Shown in pieces: positions 47,370 to 58,256 of a stretch of 64,000 bases of DNA. Numbering within the stretch: the stretch's first letter is position 1; each line of letters opens with the position of its first letter. The translations under genes and the position numbers were made by a program. The stretch comes from Pohlia nutans (taxonomy: Eukaryota; Streptophyta; Bryopsida; Bryales; Mniaceae). The notes beneath the pieces were generated by a model. That model had not been told where the DNA came from and ran no database searches. It saw nothing but the letters and a program-made list of their open reading frames with translations. The DNA is taken from positions 14,097,501 to 14,161,500 of the forward strand of contig CM040094.1 of the NCBI GenBank assembly GCA_022496805.1, written 5' to 3'.

Positions 47370-47790
47370 AGTTAAACCAAAATCTCTGCAATTCTTGAAG
47401 GATTAGACATGGATTACCTTTTTGCCACAAATGTAGTTATGGTCATAAAAATTAACTTGTGCTACATTGAAATCACTATATACTGTGGCCCACAATATTT
47501 ACGACAGGCTTTACTAATAATTAAAAAAAAAATACCGTTGTAAAATTCATCCAAATTGGATGAAATTTTTGTGAAATGGATGAATATACCAATGGATGAA
47601 TGAACCCACTCCATTCACGCACCCACAGAAAAAGATGTATGGGTGATTTTGGTGTAATTCCAAGATTGAGGACAGAGCAAGCTCGGGAATGTTTGGTCAT
47701 CACTCATCTCCTGGCCATTCCCTGACACAGTCCACCCTGGTAAATCTTCTGTCTTGGAAGTAAAATTTCCCCAACAGTTATAGTGTGATA

Positions 47791-48343
47791 TTAACCCTTT
47801 CACATCCCAATTCAACATTGTTTTCAAAGATGCGCTATAAAATGTTTGATGAAACCCTAAAATGAAGTAAATGTATAAAGAAATCTTGTAAATGTCAATG
47901 TGAAGATCACATCGTTACGGTTGGATACATCATATTTTTTATTAATATTTTTAATATTTTTTTTGAAAGGTTTTCTCTTGATATTCAATTAAAAATCCAA
48001 AATCAACACAAAAAAATTTCAAAAAACTGTAATGAAATTGGAATAACATGCCCTACGAGATGGTATGGCTTCCATTATTTGATTCTACCTATTTTGGAAA
48101 ATCATTTTTGAGGTCTTGCTTTTTGAACTAAGAATGAAACTTGACATAAAATGATTGTGTTATTTTTCTAAAAATCATAATAACCTATTTTGAAGATCCA
48201 AACCGTTCAAAGAATAGTTAACTTGCACAAGAACCAAGAATAATTTTGGTGGATGAAAACTGTTCAATCTGGATGAGAACCGAGCAGTTTCAATTTGTTT
48301 GTCGTTCAATATATAAACTCCGGCGCGCTAATAAAAGGGTTAA
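47791..48343. mobile_element. TTAA MITE family D, reverse orientation (553 bp)
   Basis: TTAACCCTTTCACATCCCAA at the left corresponds to the right end of the copy at 28857. GGCGCGCTAATAAAAGGGTTAA, read in two parts at the right, is the other terminus, here without the 25-base palindrome. The interior matches include 'ggaaaatcat' and 'gaatgaaacttgacat'. Confidence 0.75.
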
Positions 48344-48484
48344 TGTTGCATCCTTCTTTGTCAATTCTCCTTTTGATCATTATCACCATATCCGAAATTT
48401 GGTTTCATAAACTGTCGTCTCTACATTCTTGAATTACTATGTATCTCTCTATATAGTCCATGAAACAATCATTATAAACACGCA

Positions 48485-49433
48485 ATTCGCTATTTATGCA
48501 CTTGGTCAAGTGCGCTCATTTCATAAACATATTTGACTTTACAAAAACCGGTTAAAAAGTTCTCTAAAAAACATCAATGTTGTCTTTCTACAATCACTTC
48601 AATTGTAAACAAATAATTATTTTAATTATTTTTCATTCTTATCTTTATCTTTTCTTTCATCTTTTCTTTTTCAACTTGATTTCTTTCTTGTCTTCTTTCT
48701 TGTCTCCCTCTTGTCTTTCTTTTGTCTTTCTTCTTGTCTTCCTTTTTGTCTTCCTTGTCTTTTTTTTCTTCTACATTTTCTTGAGTTGCGGCCGCTGAAC
48801 CCTACACAATGGGAGCAAACCCAAAAAAAAAAAAAGTAATTTTTTTTTTGGTAATATTTGGGTAGGCTGTGGGGTGCTGCTGAACTCGAAATGGTAGCCG
48901 CCAAAAAAAAAAAAAAAAAAAAAAAAAAACTTTTTTTTTCTTCTTTTGGTTGGCCGCGGGGTGCTGCTAAACCCTGAATGGCGGCCGCCCAAAACAAAAA
49001 AAAAAGTTTTTTTTTTGGATTTTTTTCAAAATTTACTATTTTTAGCCTTTGGGTGCGCGGCCGCCCACCCAAAGACCCTTCAATCTCCCTCTACATCTCC
49101 CTCTACATCTCCCTATCCATCTTCATCTCCCTCTCTACGTTCATCTCCTCTCCATCTCCCTCCCCTCTCCTCATATATATAGGGGAGAGGAGAGGGTCAC
49201 TCCCATCATTCTCCCACTCCCTCTCCCTTCCCTCTCATCTCCTCTATATATGTGAGGAGAGGGGAAGAAGATGAGAGGGAGATGGGAGGGTCTTTGGGTG
49301 CGCGGCCGCGCACCCAAAGGCTAAAAATAGTAAATTTTGAAAAAAATCAAAAAAAAAAACTTTTTGTTTTGTTTTGGGCGGCCGCCATTCAGGGTTTAGC
49401 AGCACCCCGCGGTCAACCAAAAGAAGAAAAAAA

Positions 49434-49495
<62 letters not shown>

Positions 49496-49957
49496 GCGGC
49501 TGCCATTTAGGGTTCAGCAACACCCCACGGCCAACCCAAATATTACAAAAAAATAAAAAAATAAAAAAATAAAAAAATAAAAAAATAAATTTTGGGTTTG
49601 CTCCCATTGTGTAGGGTTCAGCGGCCGCAACTCAAGAAAATGTAGAAGAAAAAAAAGACAAGGAAGACAAAAAGGAAGACAAGAAGAAAGACAAAAGAAA
49701 GACAAGAGGGAGACAAGAAAGAAGACAAGAAAGAAATCAAGTTGAAAAAAAAAAGATAAAAAAAAAAGATAAAAAAGAAGATAAAAAAGAAGATAAAGAT
49801 AAGAATAAAAAATAATTAAAATAATTATTTGTTTACAATGTAAGGGATTGAAGAAAGACAATAATCGTCGTTTTTATATAAAAAAAGTTAGACAAAAAAA
49901 ATTATGCGCCCGAGGACCAAGTGCATGATTATATGGCCAAGTGCGTAAATAGCGAAT
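48485..49957. repeat. Giant foldback element (about 1.47 kb, arms about 600 bp)
   Basis: ATTCGCTATTTATGCACTTG at 48485 is mirrored by AAGTGCGTAAATAGCGAAT ending at 49957. The arms match in order: a TTTCTTGTCTTC-rich block, GAGTTGCGGCCGCTGAACCC, long A/T homopolymers, CCCTGAATGGCGGCCGCC, and GGGTGCGCGGCCGC near the loop. The unpaired centre (about 49085-49285) is CT-rich 'ctccctctacat' repeats and their complement. GCGGCCGC occurs at least five times. The Lys-rich or Phe-rich open frames across it are artefacts of homopolymers. No target duplication was found. Confidence 0.85.
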
Positions 49958-50937
49958 AGAGGTATAATACCTCAGTAATATATCATTATTTGTCCATCAA
50001 TCCAGGATATCAAACTCTTTCTTGAATTAGCTATAGAGGGACATATTCATATATCACTACATTGTACTCATATTCCATGGCTCTCTCACCCATGCTAAAT
50101 TTTCAGCATTAATAGAAGCACTGTTCATTCAATTTTTATAGAATCTCCTACTTACAATGGTAGGGTGAAGATTCTCTTAGGACATCCATGCCTTGAACAC
50201 CATTTTATTTTGAATGAAAGGCAACCTCAATCCAGCCCAACAAACCATTTCATTTTGGATGAATAACATCCCAAAATAGCGTAAAAGACATCACCCTAAC
50301 GTAGAAATTCAATCTGGACAAAGATTGTTGAATATGACCCTCGCCTACATCAAAACTAATATAGTAGAGAACCCAGTTAAAGATGACACCAATTTTTTTT
50401 TGCATTTTTCACCCATATTTTCAATTCTACATAGTTTTTTTGGGGAGGGCTTTTTCATTTGTAACCGTTAGATCTTTTGGAAAAGATGTGTTTCTCTAAG
50501 GGTGTGATATCCAATTTGAAAAGTCATGCAAAAAGTGCTACATTTTAGTGATTGACCATGTAATCTTCAGCATTGGCTGTGCCGAGCAATGTGCAGTTTT
50601 TCAGGAAAACATTGAAATTAACTAACTTGGACATGGTGAAAAATCTCAAAAAAATCTCCATTAATACTCTGTTATGTGTAGATGATTGTAGCATTTTTGC
50701 CAAAAATTTGCAAGATTGCAATTTATGCACATAGAGCAGCTTGCAATTCAAGGTACAATAGGAGTCTTGACAAACAAGTGTCTGCTCAGCTGGGCAGACA
50801 AGGATGGGGAAGATGCAACAGAAAGTGGTATAAGGCAGGTGAACTACGGGCAACTCAGATGTTCAAGACAATATATTGCAAGCTTTGCTTTTGCGGGGTA
50901 GTATATTGAAGCAAAATAAATGAACAACCAAACTTCA
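49958..50937. other. Spacer, no gene assigned
   Basis: Small overlapping frames on both strands at 50545-50909 show no recognised domain. No terminal repeats were found. Confidence 0.4.
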
Positions 50938-50940
50938 TAA

Positions 50941-51434
50941 GGGGCGGTTTACACTATGGACCAAGAGCCATGACCATGGAATTCTAAAATCTGTGATTGG
51001 CCCAAAAAGAGCTCTTGGTCCCATTTGGCTTTACACTACCTTGAAAAAAGGAGAATGATCACTAACTTTGAGGTCCCCAAAAATGCTAAAATTTCCCAAA
51101 TGGATAATGTTTTCATGGTCTCTTTGAATATAGTTGAGTCGAAGCAAATGCCTCGACTCAACTATAATCTAGGAGACCATGGGGCTCAAAAATCATTGAT
51201 TGGCTAGTGTTCAATTATTTAAAGAGAAAGGAGGAAAAAGGGGAGGATAAAAGAGAGAATGATGAGCTTAAACTTGTCCCGGTCTAAATCCACTTTACAC
51301 TACAAAGAATGACCAAGTCATTTAAAATTGCATTTTTGATTTTTCATGGTCATGGCTCTTGACCAAGAGCCATGACCATGAAAATGATTTAATTTTCTTG
51401 GTCATGGCTCTTGGTCCATAGTGTAAACCGCCCC
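50941..51434. mobile_element. Harbinger-like MITE family K (494 bp), TAA duplication
   Basis: GGGGCGGTTTACACTATGGA at 50941 is mirrored by TCCATAGTGTAAACCGCCCC ending at 51434, and the inverted match continues through 'ccaagagccatgaccatg'. TAA flanks both sides. Inside, at about 51126-51164, is a perfect small hairpin with arms TATAGTTGAGTCGA. Confidence 0.85.
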
Positions 51435-51783
51435 TAAGACATAAGACCTTAGTAACTACCACATGCCACAAATAGTTTAACCATAATCATTTGTTCTTGT
51501 CCAAGTTCCCAATCAATTCCTTGTGAGCTTGTATCTTTGTTGTGATTGGTCATGCACCCATGCCCGGCCTAAATATATAATCCATATTCTTTCAAAGATC
51601 CTCAGGCTCCCCACTGAGATCCTAGAAGGTCATTGAAAGGTTAACTCATTACCACAAAAAGAAGACAACCTTCATCAACTAGGCCTGCATGGCTACAAAC
51701 AAACAAAACCATAAACGATTCCCTAGTTCATCAATAGCTTGCCTGACCTCCTTGATGCACCCACACCTTGTATACTGTACATC

Positions 51784-52026
51784 TTAACCCTCAAAGGACC
51801 AAGGATTTACAATTTTGAAATGGAAAATTCAATTGATTATATTGTGAAAAATATAATTCAGATGAGATCAAATTTTATATCACTAGAACTAGTGAAGATC
51901 ATTGCATGTGTCGGTAAAAATAAAATAAAATAAAAATCAAACTGAAGGAAGTCCAAATAGGACCTACTCAAAATTGCTAAAAAAAAACATGATGACCATT
52001 TTTGTCACTGGATGCTTAGGGGTTAA
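51784..52026. mobile_element. TTAA MITE family B inside the PPR remnant (243 bp)
   Basis: TTAACCCTCAAAGGACCAAG at the left and GGATGCTTAGGGGTTAA at the right have TTAA borders. The body is family B in reverse ('ggatttacaattttgaaatg', 'caattgattatattgtg'). PPR coding text resumes on either side. Confidence 0.75.
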
Positions 52027-52212
52027 GCAACACAGTCCCTACATACACATCCGATTCAAAGCCATCATGTCTGATGTGGGCACAAACTTCGTTGCCCCAT
52101 TTTAAAGCTGTTCGGCTCGCACCTGCCTTGAAGATGTTAGAGCTTCTCCAGTGGTGCTCCGTGGCCCTGAACTTTAGATGATCTCTAAATAATTTCATCA
52201 TGTGTTTAGGAA

Positions 52213-52381
52213 CACTACAAGAAGGCATCGCTTCTCACTCGTAGGTGAGTCACACGGAGCCAATTTGCACTCACTACCCAGGAGCTCAAGACTTGGTGAG
52301 TGCGATTCGTCACATAGGAAAAGTGTGTATAGTGAACTCTGACACTGTTTTGAGTGAGAAGCGAAGCCTTTGCTAGTAGTG
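52213..52381. mobile_element. CACTA-type MITE, second family (169 bp)
   Basis: CACTACAAGAAGGCATCGCT at the left mirrors a right end whose complement reads CACTACTAGCAAAGGCTTCG. Flanks GAA and GGA are a near-duplicate 3-bp target. It lies in the PPR remnant. Confidence 0.7.
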
Positions 52382-52441
52382 GGAAAATCCTTGAGATTCT
52401 TCACTTCACACAGGAAAAGGCGAGGGATTCAGGACCTAGAA

Positions 52442-52635
52442 CACTAGTAAGGAAACGTGTCGTTTTTCACTTACTATAATTGAAAAAGGAATGAAAATGC
52501 GCCAAGCACATGGGTTGTGTTAGTGCTGGTGAGTAGTTTTGGTCACAAAAAGACAAAACTATAAACATAATATTCAGCCACTATTCACTATTTCCACAAA
52601 GTCGGGAATGAAAAACGATAAGTCTGCTACTAGTG
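52442..52635. mobile_element. CACTA-type MITE family E (194 bp), TSD GAA
   Basis: It begins CACTAGTAAGGAAACGTGTC and ends TCTGCTACTAGTG. A perfect GAA duplication is at 52439-52441 and 52636-52638. It interrupts the PPR remnant after the GPESIILF text. Confidence 0.85.
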
Positions 52636-52837
52636 GAAAAACTCTGAACAGAATTATGCTTTCAGGTCCCGGTTCAGCAAAACCGGTGCAGATGCTCTTA
52701 GAATAGGTTCTCTCATTTGGCTGCACACCTTCCTGCCACATTGTGTTGCTGAGCATAAAGATGTCCAACTAAAAACATCCTTCTTTACAAGTTCATCAAA
52801 TACTTGGGGTACATCCAGCAGTCTCCCACAGATGATA

Positions 52838-53099
52838 CCGTAGTAGGAAGGCAGGGTCGGCACTTTCATGTCGAATAATTAATTAAAGTTTGAAAAGTAG
52901 GGGTCGGCACTTTCAAAAATAATTATTAAAAATTCGGCTATTAATAACTAACATTGAATTTTACTAGCGGCTACACGTTTTCCTTTGTTTTTTGTCTACA
53001 ATTTTTGTTGATTTCGACAAAATACTTGATAAATTTATTAATTTTTTCGGCATTTTTTTTGGGGAATTATTTTCTGCCGACCCTGCCTTCCTACTACCG
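52838..53099. mobile_element. Family F MITE inside the PPR remnant (262 bp), TSD TA
   Basis: CCGTAGTAGGAAGGCAGGGT mirrors ACCCTGCCTTCCTACTACCG, with TA on both sides. It splits PPR text between QQPNECVYG and IICGRLLD. Confidence 0.8.
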
Positions 53100-53347
53100 T
53101 ATACGCACTCATTAGGTTGTTGGCAACATATATGTTCTGCTCCATTCATGATACACTCTTGAACCTTCTTGGTGTCTTCAAGGTCTTTTTTCTTTTAGCA
53201 TCGCTTCAAAACGTCAACATAAATGTACCGAGTCTACAGTAATGTCTTCCTGTAAACGATTCTTCAAAATAGCAATCGCGTACTCGCCCTTTGCATGTAT
53301 GTACCACCACTATCACCTGTACAATTTGCCTTGACATTCTTGCACTA

Positions 53348-53542
53348 CACTAGTAGCAAACCTATCGTTTTTCATTCCCGACTTTGTGGAAACAATGAAT
53401 AGTGGCTAAATATTATGTTTATAGTTTTGTCTTCTTGTGACCAAAACCACTCACTAGCCCTGACATAGCCCATGCGCTTGGCGCGATTTCATTCCTTTTT
53501 TTTAATTATAATAAGTGAAAAACGACAGATTTCCTACTAGTG
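53348..53542. mobile_element. CACTA-type MITE family E (195 bp), TSD CTA
   Basis: CACTAGTAGCAAACCTATCG at the left and ATTTCCTACTAGTG at the right are flanked by CTA on both sides (53345-53347 and 53543-53545). Confidence 0.85.
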
Positions 53543-54126
53543 CTAGTACACTACGCCAGTACTTGTTTGGTTGTGCTTTGTCTTTGAATCCTATTCGCCA
53601 TAACCAACATGAGATTCCAATTTGTGTGCAATCCGCAGTTTGAGCATTGCCTTTACCCATGGTGGAATTGACCAACCATGTACCTGAAGGTGCTTTCTTT
53701 GGCACCTTAAATTCAAAATCAAGTAAGTGATCTGGGATAAATTCTCTGTATGCACCACAAACCATCATCAAAGTCAAAAAACCTCATTACTATTCATTTT
53801 GCATCCAACAAACAGTCAACAACTCAGGACTAGATACATGTTCGATGATCTCATCAACATACACTCCAGTCCATGCCAAAAAACACCGAAAATTTCATAG
53901 TCTTCTTCCCTAGTGCCCATACAGGCAATGAATATTCACCGGCCTCACTAGCTTGTTGATCCAAGTCTTGCATCCACTTTCTATCATCAACCAATTACAC
54001 CAATCGATTGCCAACTCTGCTGTCCCAGGCACCATTGCATACTATCCACAAAACACTCTTCCCAAACTTCTTTAGCCCTCTGTGAATCGACTACAACAGA
54101 GTTCATCCCTGTCAGTCACATTCTCT
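53543..54126 (-). pseudogene. Probable further PPR remnant, badly frameshifted
   Basis: On the minus strand, 53860-53960 reads GVFWHGLEC / FFGMDWSV in alternate frames and aligns at the DNA level with the PPR remnant at 60361-60470 ('tttcttggcatggactggagtgta'-type text, shown in part). It lies upstream of, and in the same orientation as, the remnant at 51690-53320, so it is probably the same old gene. The portion 53545-53777 is open but not recognisable. Confidence 0.45.
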
Positions 54127-54239
54127 CATTAGTAGCAAATCTTTCGTTTTTCATTCCCCCACTTTGTGGGAATAGTGAACAGTGGCGGAATATTATACAT
54201 ATATTTCTGTCTTCTTGTGACCAAAACTATTCACCAGCG

Positions 54240-55355
54240 TTAACCCTTTAGCGCGCCGGCGTCCAGAATCTGGACGCCGGATGAATTTGAGCAGCTCGAT
54301 TTCTGTAGGTACCGGATGTTTTTCATCCATTTTTTTTTTCATTCTTGTGCTAGTTGAATACCATTTGTACGGTATGGATCTTCCAAATAAGATAATGTGA
54401 ATTTTTGAAAAATTACAAAAGTGATTAATGTCAAGTTTCAATCTTAGTTCAAAAAGAAAGACCTTAACCCCTAAACGTCCTCACCTATGTCCAATTTAGG
54501 CAGTTTTGCAAAGATGCATTATAAAATGCAATTAATATGAATATTTAGAACTTGATGTATGAATAAAAGTTATACATTTTTAATTTTAGATTCTATCTAT
54601 ACGGTTAGATCTATGACTCCTATCACTAATCTTTTTTTATAAATTTTGAAACATAAAATAAAAAATTATTTTGTAATTCAATTACGAATAAGATATTGAA
54701 AATATGTGGATGAAATTTGTTGTGATGGATTATAATGTAGTACTTTAGGTGTAGTGATTTTTGGAGATTTTTTGGATGCTTGATTTTAATAGTTTTTTTT
54801 TTCAAGAACACTTTTAGACCAAAATCTTCAAGATTTTTGATGAAACACTACAACACAAAATGAGGCATAATTTTTTCAAAAATTATTTCCTTTTTGATCG
54901 AATCACACATACATGAAGCTAACTTCCTATAAAAAATTCAGTAAAAAAATCACACCACAAAAAGTGCATGACGGATGAGAAAATACGGATGAAATCTGTA
55001 CATCATGCCAAAAACGCCTGCTTGGGTAGTTAAGGGTTAAATATGATTTTCCATAGTAAGTAGAATCAAATAATGGAAACCATACCATCTCGTAGTGCAT
55101 GTCATTCTAATTTCATTACAATATTTAAAAAAAAATTAGTGTTAATTTTGGATTTTTAATTGAATTTCAAGAGAAAACCTTGCAAAATTACTTTAAAATA
55201 TTAATAATAAATATGATGAATCCAACCGTACGGATGTTATCTACACATTGACATTTGCAACTTTGTTTTGTACATCAACTCCATTTTCGTTTTTCATCAA
55301 CCATTTTATAACAAATCTTTGAAAACAATGTTGAATTGGGACGTTAAAGGGTTAA
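54240..55355. mobile_element. TTAA MITE family D inside family E, itself interrupted
   Basis: TTAACCCTTTAGCGCGCC begins at 54240, followed by the perfect palindrome with arms CCGGCGTCCAGA / TCTGGACGCCGG. GACGTTAAAGGGTTAA ends at 55355. Without the inner family C insert (54464-55040) it would be about 543 bp, like the copy at 28857-29401. Confidence 0.85.
54464..55040. mobile_element. TTAA MITE family C inside family D (577 bp)
   Basis: TTAACCCCTAAACGTCCTCA at 54464 and GGTAGTTAAGGGTTAA ending at 55040 bound it. It interrupts family D text 'aaagaccttaa|atatgattttccat', which is contiguous at 29090. It is the same length as the copy at 22572-23148 and in opposite orientation. Confidence 0.9.
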
Positions 55356-55459
55356 TACAACCCATGTACCTAGCGCGATTTCATTCCTTTTTCATTTTTA
55401 GTAAGTGAAAAACGACACATTTCCTACTAGTGTATGATACATACCTGAAGCTTTGGTAG

Positions 55460-55857
55460 GGTTGGATAACCTATTACCACCACCTCCCCCAATTATAACC
55501 TGTAGATTTTTCTTGGGGCCACGAGAGTTGAGACTCAAAACCACCAATTTCACTATTGAGGTAGACCAATGGCATGCCAAGCATTGCGAAGAAATAGTTG
55601 GTGGTTTTGGGTATCATGATGAGTGAAAGTTAGTACCACATGGTGTGGACATGGGAAAATCTAGAGGTTTGATTTGAGTAAAAGGTTACTTCCCACTTTG
55701 GAATTTTGCAGTAAATTGACAAATGCGAATTAGATGTTTCAAATTTTTACAATCCTCATCAAAACCTATTTCGGATGCGGTCATATATATTTTTCGAATT
55801 TAGCACTGCCAAAAATAGGCCAGATTGCTTAAGTTGGTGGTAATAGGTTATCCAACC
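55460..55857. mobile_element. Family H MITE (398 bp)
   Basis: GGTTGGATAACCTATTACCA at the left is mirrored by TGGTAATAGGTTATCCAACC at the right. The body matches 18023-18417 and the fragment at 2086-2290. The duplication is not clear. Confidence 0.75.
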
Positions 55858-55906
55858 TTACTCCGTGATGATTGCTTCCAAACTGAAGAATATGATGAAC
55901 GCCCCA

Positions 55907-56327
55907 TAAGGTGGTTACCCCATTCCCAACTGGCTCCTTTTACCAACAGGTAGGGGCATTATCCACAAGCACTGCTCCAACGGTGTTGGTTGTAGCATGA
56001 GTTACAGTTGGTAATGGGTTCTCTCTTGTTGGTTCTAGTATGTGTAAGTGTGGTTATGGGTTCGTTGTTGTTGGTTCAAGCATCTTCAGTGTGTGCAATA
56101 CAAAGCTTCTTTAGACAGAAAGAGGTGTACCTATATGACGTGAATGGGATGCGTCATACTTCAACTTTGAAAATTTGTAACTAATTCATTCTTCACCCAA
56201 AAATTATGTTTCAACTTGCATTGGAATCTAATTCTTTGTGCCTATGTCTAAAAAATAATAACACTAAATAACTTCAGTGCCTCCTATCTGTATTTCTTAT
56301 TCAGTTGGGAATGGGGTAACCACCATA
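55907..56327. mobile_element. Family L MITE (about 420 bp)
   Basis: AAGGTGGTTACCCCATTCCC is mirrored by GGGAATGGGGTAACCACC. The body matches the copy in the 33.7-kb intron. The flank 56340-56467 holds unrecognised, more GC-rich sequence. Confidence 0.7.
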
Positions 56328-56467
56328 TATCGGTCCACTGCTTCGTCCATGAGAAGAAGAGAGCGTGCATAAACAAGGGTGGATACGCCATGGAGAATTG
56401 AAGACTGTGGTTGCATGAACATCCTGGTCACACATATACCAACACGCTGTCAAGAAGCAACTTCGTA

Positions 56468-57008
56468 CAGTAGTAGCAGATTTGTCGTTTTTCATTCCCC
56501 ACTTTGTGGGAACAGTGAACAGTGGCAAAATATTATACCTATATTTTTGTCTTCTTGTGACCAAAATTACTCACTAGCACTAATAGAACCCATGTGCCTC
56601 GGGGGGGAGCGGGGGTTAGTGATATGTTGAAGTAGCAATATACGTGTGAACAAATGATAGGGTATTTTAAAAACATGAGGACAAAAAATTATAAATGGAC
56701 TTAGAGTAATGTAGAGTATCAAAAATGGCACTGGACATCTTTAAAGTACTATAGGGTATGGAATAGTAGGTAATTTGGAATTATAAGTAATGCAAGCCCC
56801 TTTTCTATTAACCCAAAGTAGAAAATTACATAATGATAGCATGTGAAAAAAAAGAAAAAGAAAAGAAGTAATAACCCCCTATAAAATAGTGGTTGTTCAC
56901 ACCTATATCCTTAACTTTTTAACACACTGACCCCAAGCCATGTGCCCGGTGCAATTTCATTCCTTTTTCATTTATAGTGAGTGAAAAACAACACATTTCC
57001 TACTAGTG
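56468..57008. mobile_element. CACTA-type MITE family E carrying an insertion, TSD GTA
   Basis: CAGTAGTAGCAGATTTGTCG at the left and TTTCCTACTAGTG at the right are flanked by a perfect GTA (56465-56467 and 57009-57011). It is split at the conserved 'cccatgtgcc' by 56599-56937. Confidence 0.8.
56599..56937. mobile_element. Mutator-like MITE in family E, 9-bp duplication (339 bp)
   Basis: CCATGTGCC stands at both edges (56590-56598 and 56938-56946) but occurs once in intact family E copies, for example at 57359. The ends form a loose long inverted repeat: GGGGTTAGTG then GTGTGAACAA at the left, and the complement GGGGTCAGTG then GTGTGAACAA at the right. A 9-bp duplication with long termini is the Mutator pattern. 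Confidence 0.7.
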
Positions 57009-57236
57009 GTACCATTAAAAGCATACTCTTTGGGGGATTTAGGGATCAGGCAACCAAGTTCATGTCCCCGGGGGTTATTTTTAGGATAATGTGACTGTAA
57101 TGCCCTTATCAAACATTGGTCCTCATGTTTGGACACATAATTATGTTGCCAACACGACCACAGTAGTTCAACGTACCCCGCCATGTCACAATGCACCAGC
57201 TCCTCACACCAACAACCTGTTGCCCACACTACACTA

Positions 57237-57429
57237 ACTTAGTAGCAAACCTGTCGTTTTTCATTCCTGACTTTGTGGAAACAGTGAATAGTGGTTGAAT
57301 ATTATGTTTATAGTTTTGTCTTCTTGTGACCAAAACTACTCACCAGCACTGACACAACCCATGTGCCTGGCGCAGTTTCATTCCTTTTTCAATTATAGTA
57401 AGTGAAAAACGACACATTTCCTACTAGTG
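57237..57429. mobile_element. CACTA-type MITE family E, degenerate left end
   Basis: The left end has mutated to ACTTAGTAGCAAACCTGTCG; the right end CCTACTAGTG is intact. The interior matches the other copies. The target duplication is no longer clear. Confidence 0.75.
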
Positions 57430-58253
57430 CTGCAACTCTTTTGGAACATACAGGCAATCCCATCACTGTGTACCTGCATGCCCAGAGACCTGGGTGCATT
57501 CACAATAAAACAAGCCAACCCTGCCCAAATTTAACGACTCTTGATGAGTGCTTAGAAAATCATATCTTCAATTTATGTAAATATTAAAAAAGAAATTAAG
57601 GACATTTTGCAACATATTATGAACATTTATAGTGCATTTTAGTTGTTATTAATGACTACGACCATATTTTAGTCGTTTTGGAGTACCAATAACTTCTCAA
57701 ACATTGTCAAATTTTAGTATATTATAGAATGACATATAATATATGTACTTACTAATTTATATTACATTATCAATTCAAATGATAGAATTATTGCTTAATA
57801 GTGTTAAATTACAGTTTCCTTGGAATGTACCCACCTTTCCACCGATTGCATCATTGTTCATCAAGACAGATACTTAAACCGGCACTACATGGCCTCCACA
57901 GACAGGCACAGATTTGGCGTGGCAGGGAGAACAAGGGTTAAGTTAGATATTACAGTCTCTGTGGCTGAGTAGTCAATTTGCAGGGCCAACATCTCAATGG
58001 CACAGATTTAGAATGTCAACCTCATAAAAATGACCACAATCTATCGCCACTTTGATTTCTCACGTTTTGAGAGACAGGCGCAAGCAAAGCAGAATCCAAA
58101 ACGCATTTCTAACCTAAAGTAAAACATCAAACCAAGACCACACAGTAACTATATCGTAACTAAGCCAATTACCGTGCATGGCGTAGTTTATAACTTCCAA
58201 CACAAAACCAAAGTCTGCATGAAATGAAAGAAACCACACTCATGACATATTAC
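57430..58253. other. Spacer, no gene assigned
   Basis: The short open frame just after the MITE (to 57587) and the AT-rich stretch 57590-57800 have no recognised content. Confidence 0.4.
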
Positions 58254-58256
58254 TCA

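Larger units (their letters stand above)
51690..53320 (-). pseudogene. PPR (pentatricopeptide repeat) gene remnant, hit by four MITEs
   Basis: Read on the minus strand, fragments of consecutive PPR motifs appear: ITVDS/VDVLKRC-like text near 53215-53260 in shifted frames, CCQQPNECV (53100), GRLLDVPQVFDELVKKDV then FSWTS (52750-52830), EGVQPNERTYS (52700), ALKWGNEVCAHIRHDGF then ESDVYVG (52040-52110), and IKEVRQAIDELGNR (51700-51757). PPR proteins bind organellar RNA; this one resembles PLS-type moss proteins. It is dead: several frameshifts and stops, plus inserts at 52838-53099 (family F), 52442-52635 (E), 52213-52381 (second CACTA family) and 51784-52026 (B). The B insert sits in an LLN codon run whose TTAA is the target. 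Confidence 0.75.
54127..55432. mobile_element. CACTA-type MITE family E, interrupted by a nested pair
   Basis: The left part (54127-54239: CATTAGTAGCAAATC ... actattcaccagcg) and the right part (55356-55432: tacaacccatgtacc ... CCTACTAGTG) together make one 190-bp family E copy. Flanking TCT and TAT suggest an aged 3-bp duplication. The interruption is a family D element. Confidence 0.8.

Noticed and set aside
48577..49861. Several Lys-rich and Phe-rich open frames on both strands
   Set aside because: They run through homopolymers and purine/pyrimidine repeats in the arms of a palindrome and mirror each other.
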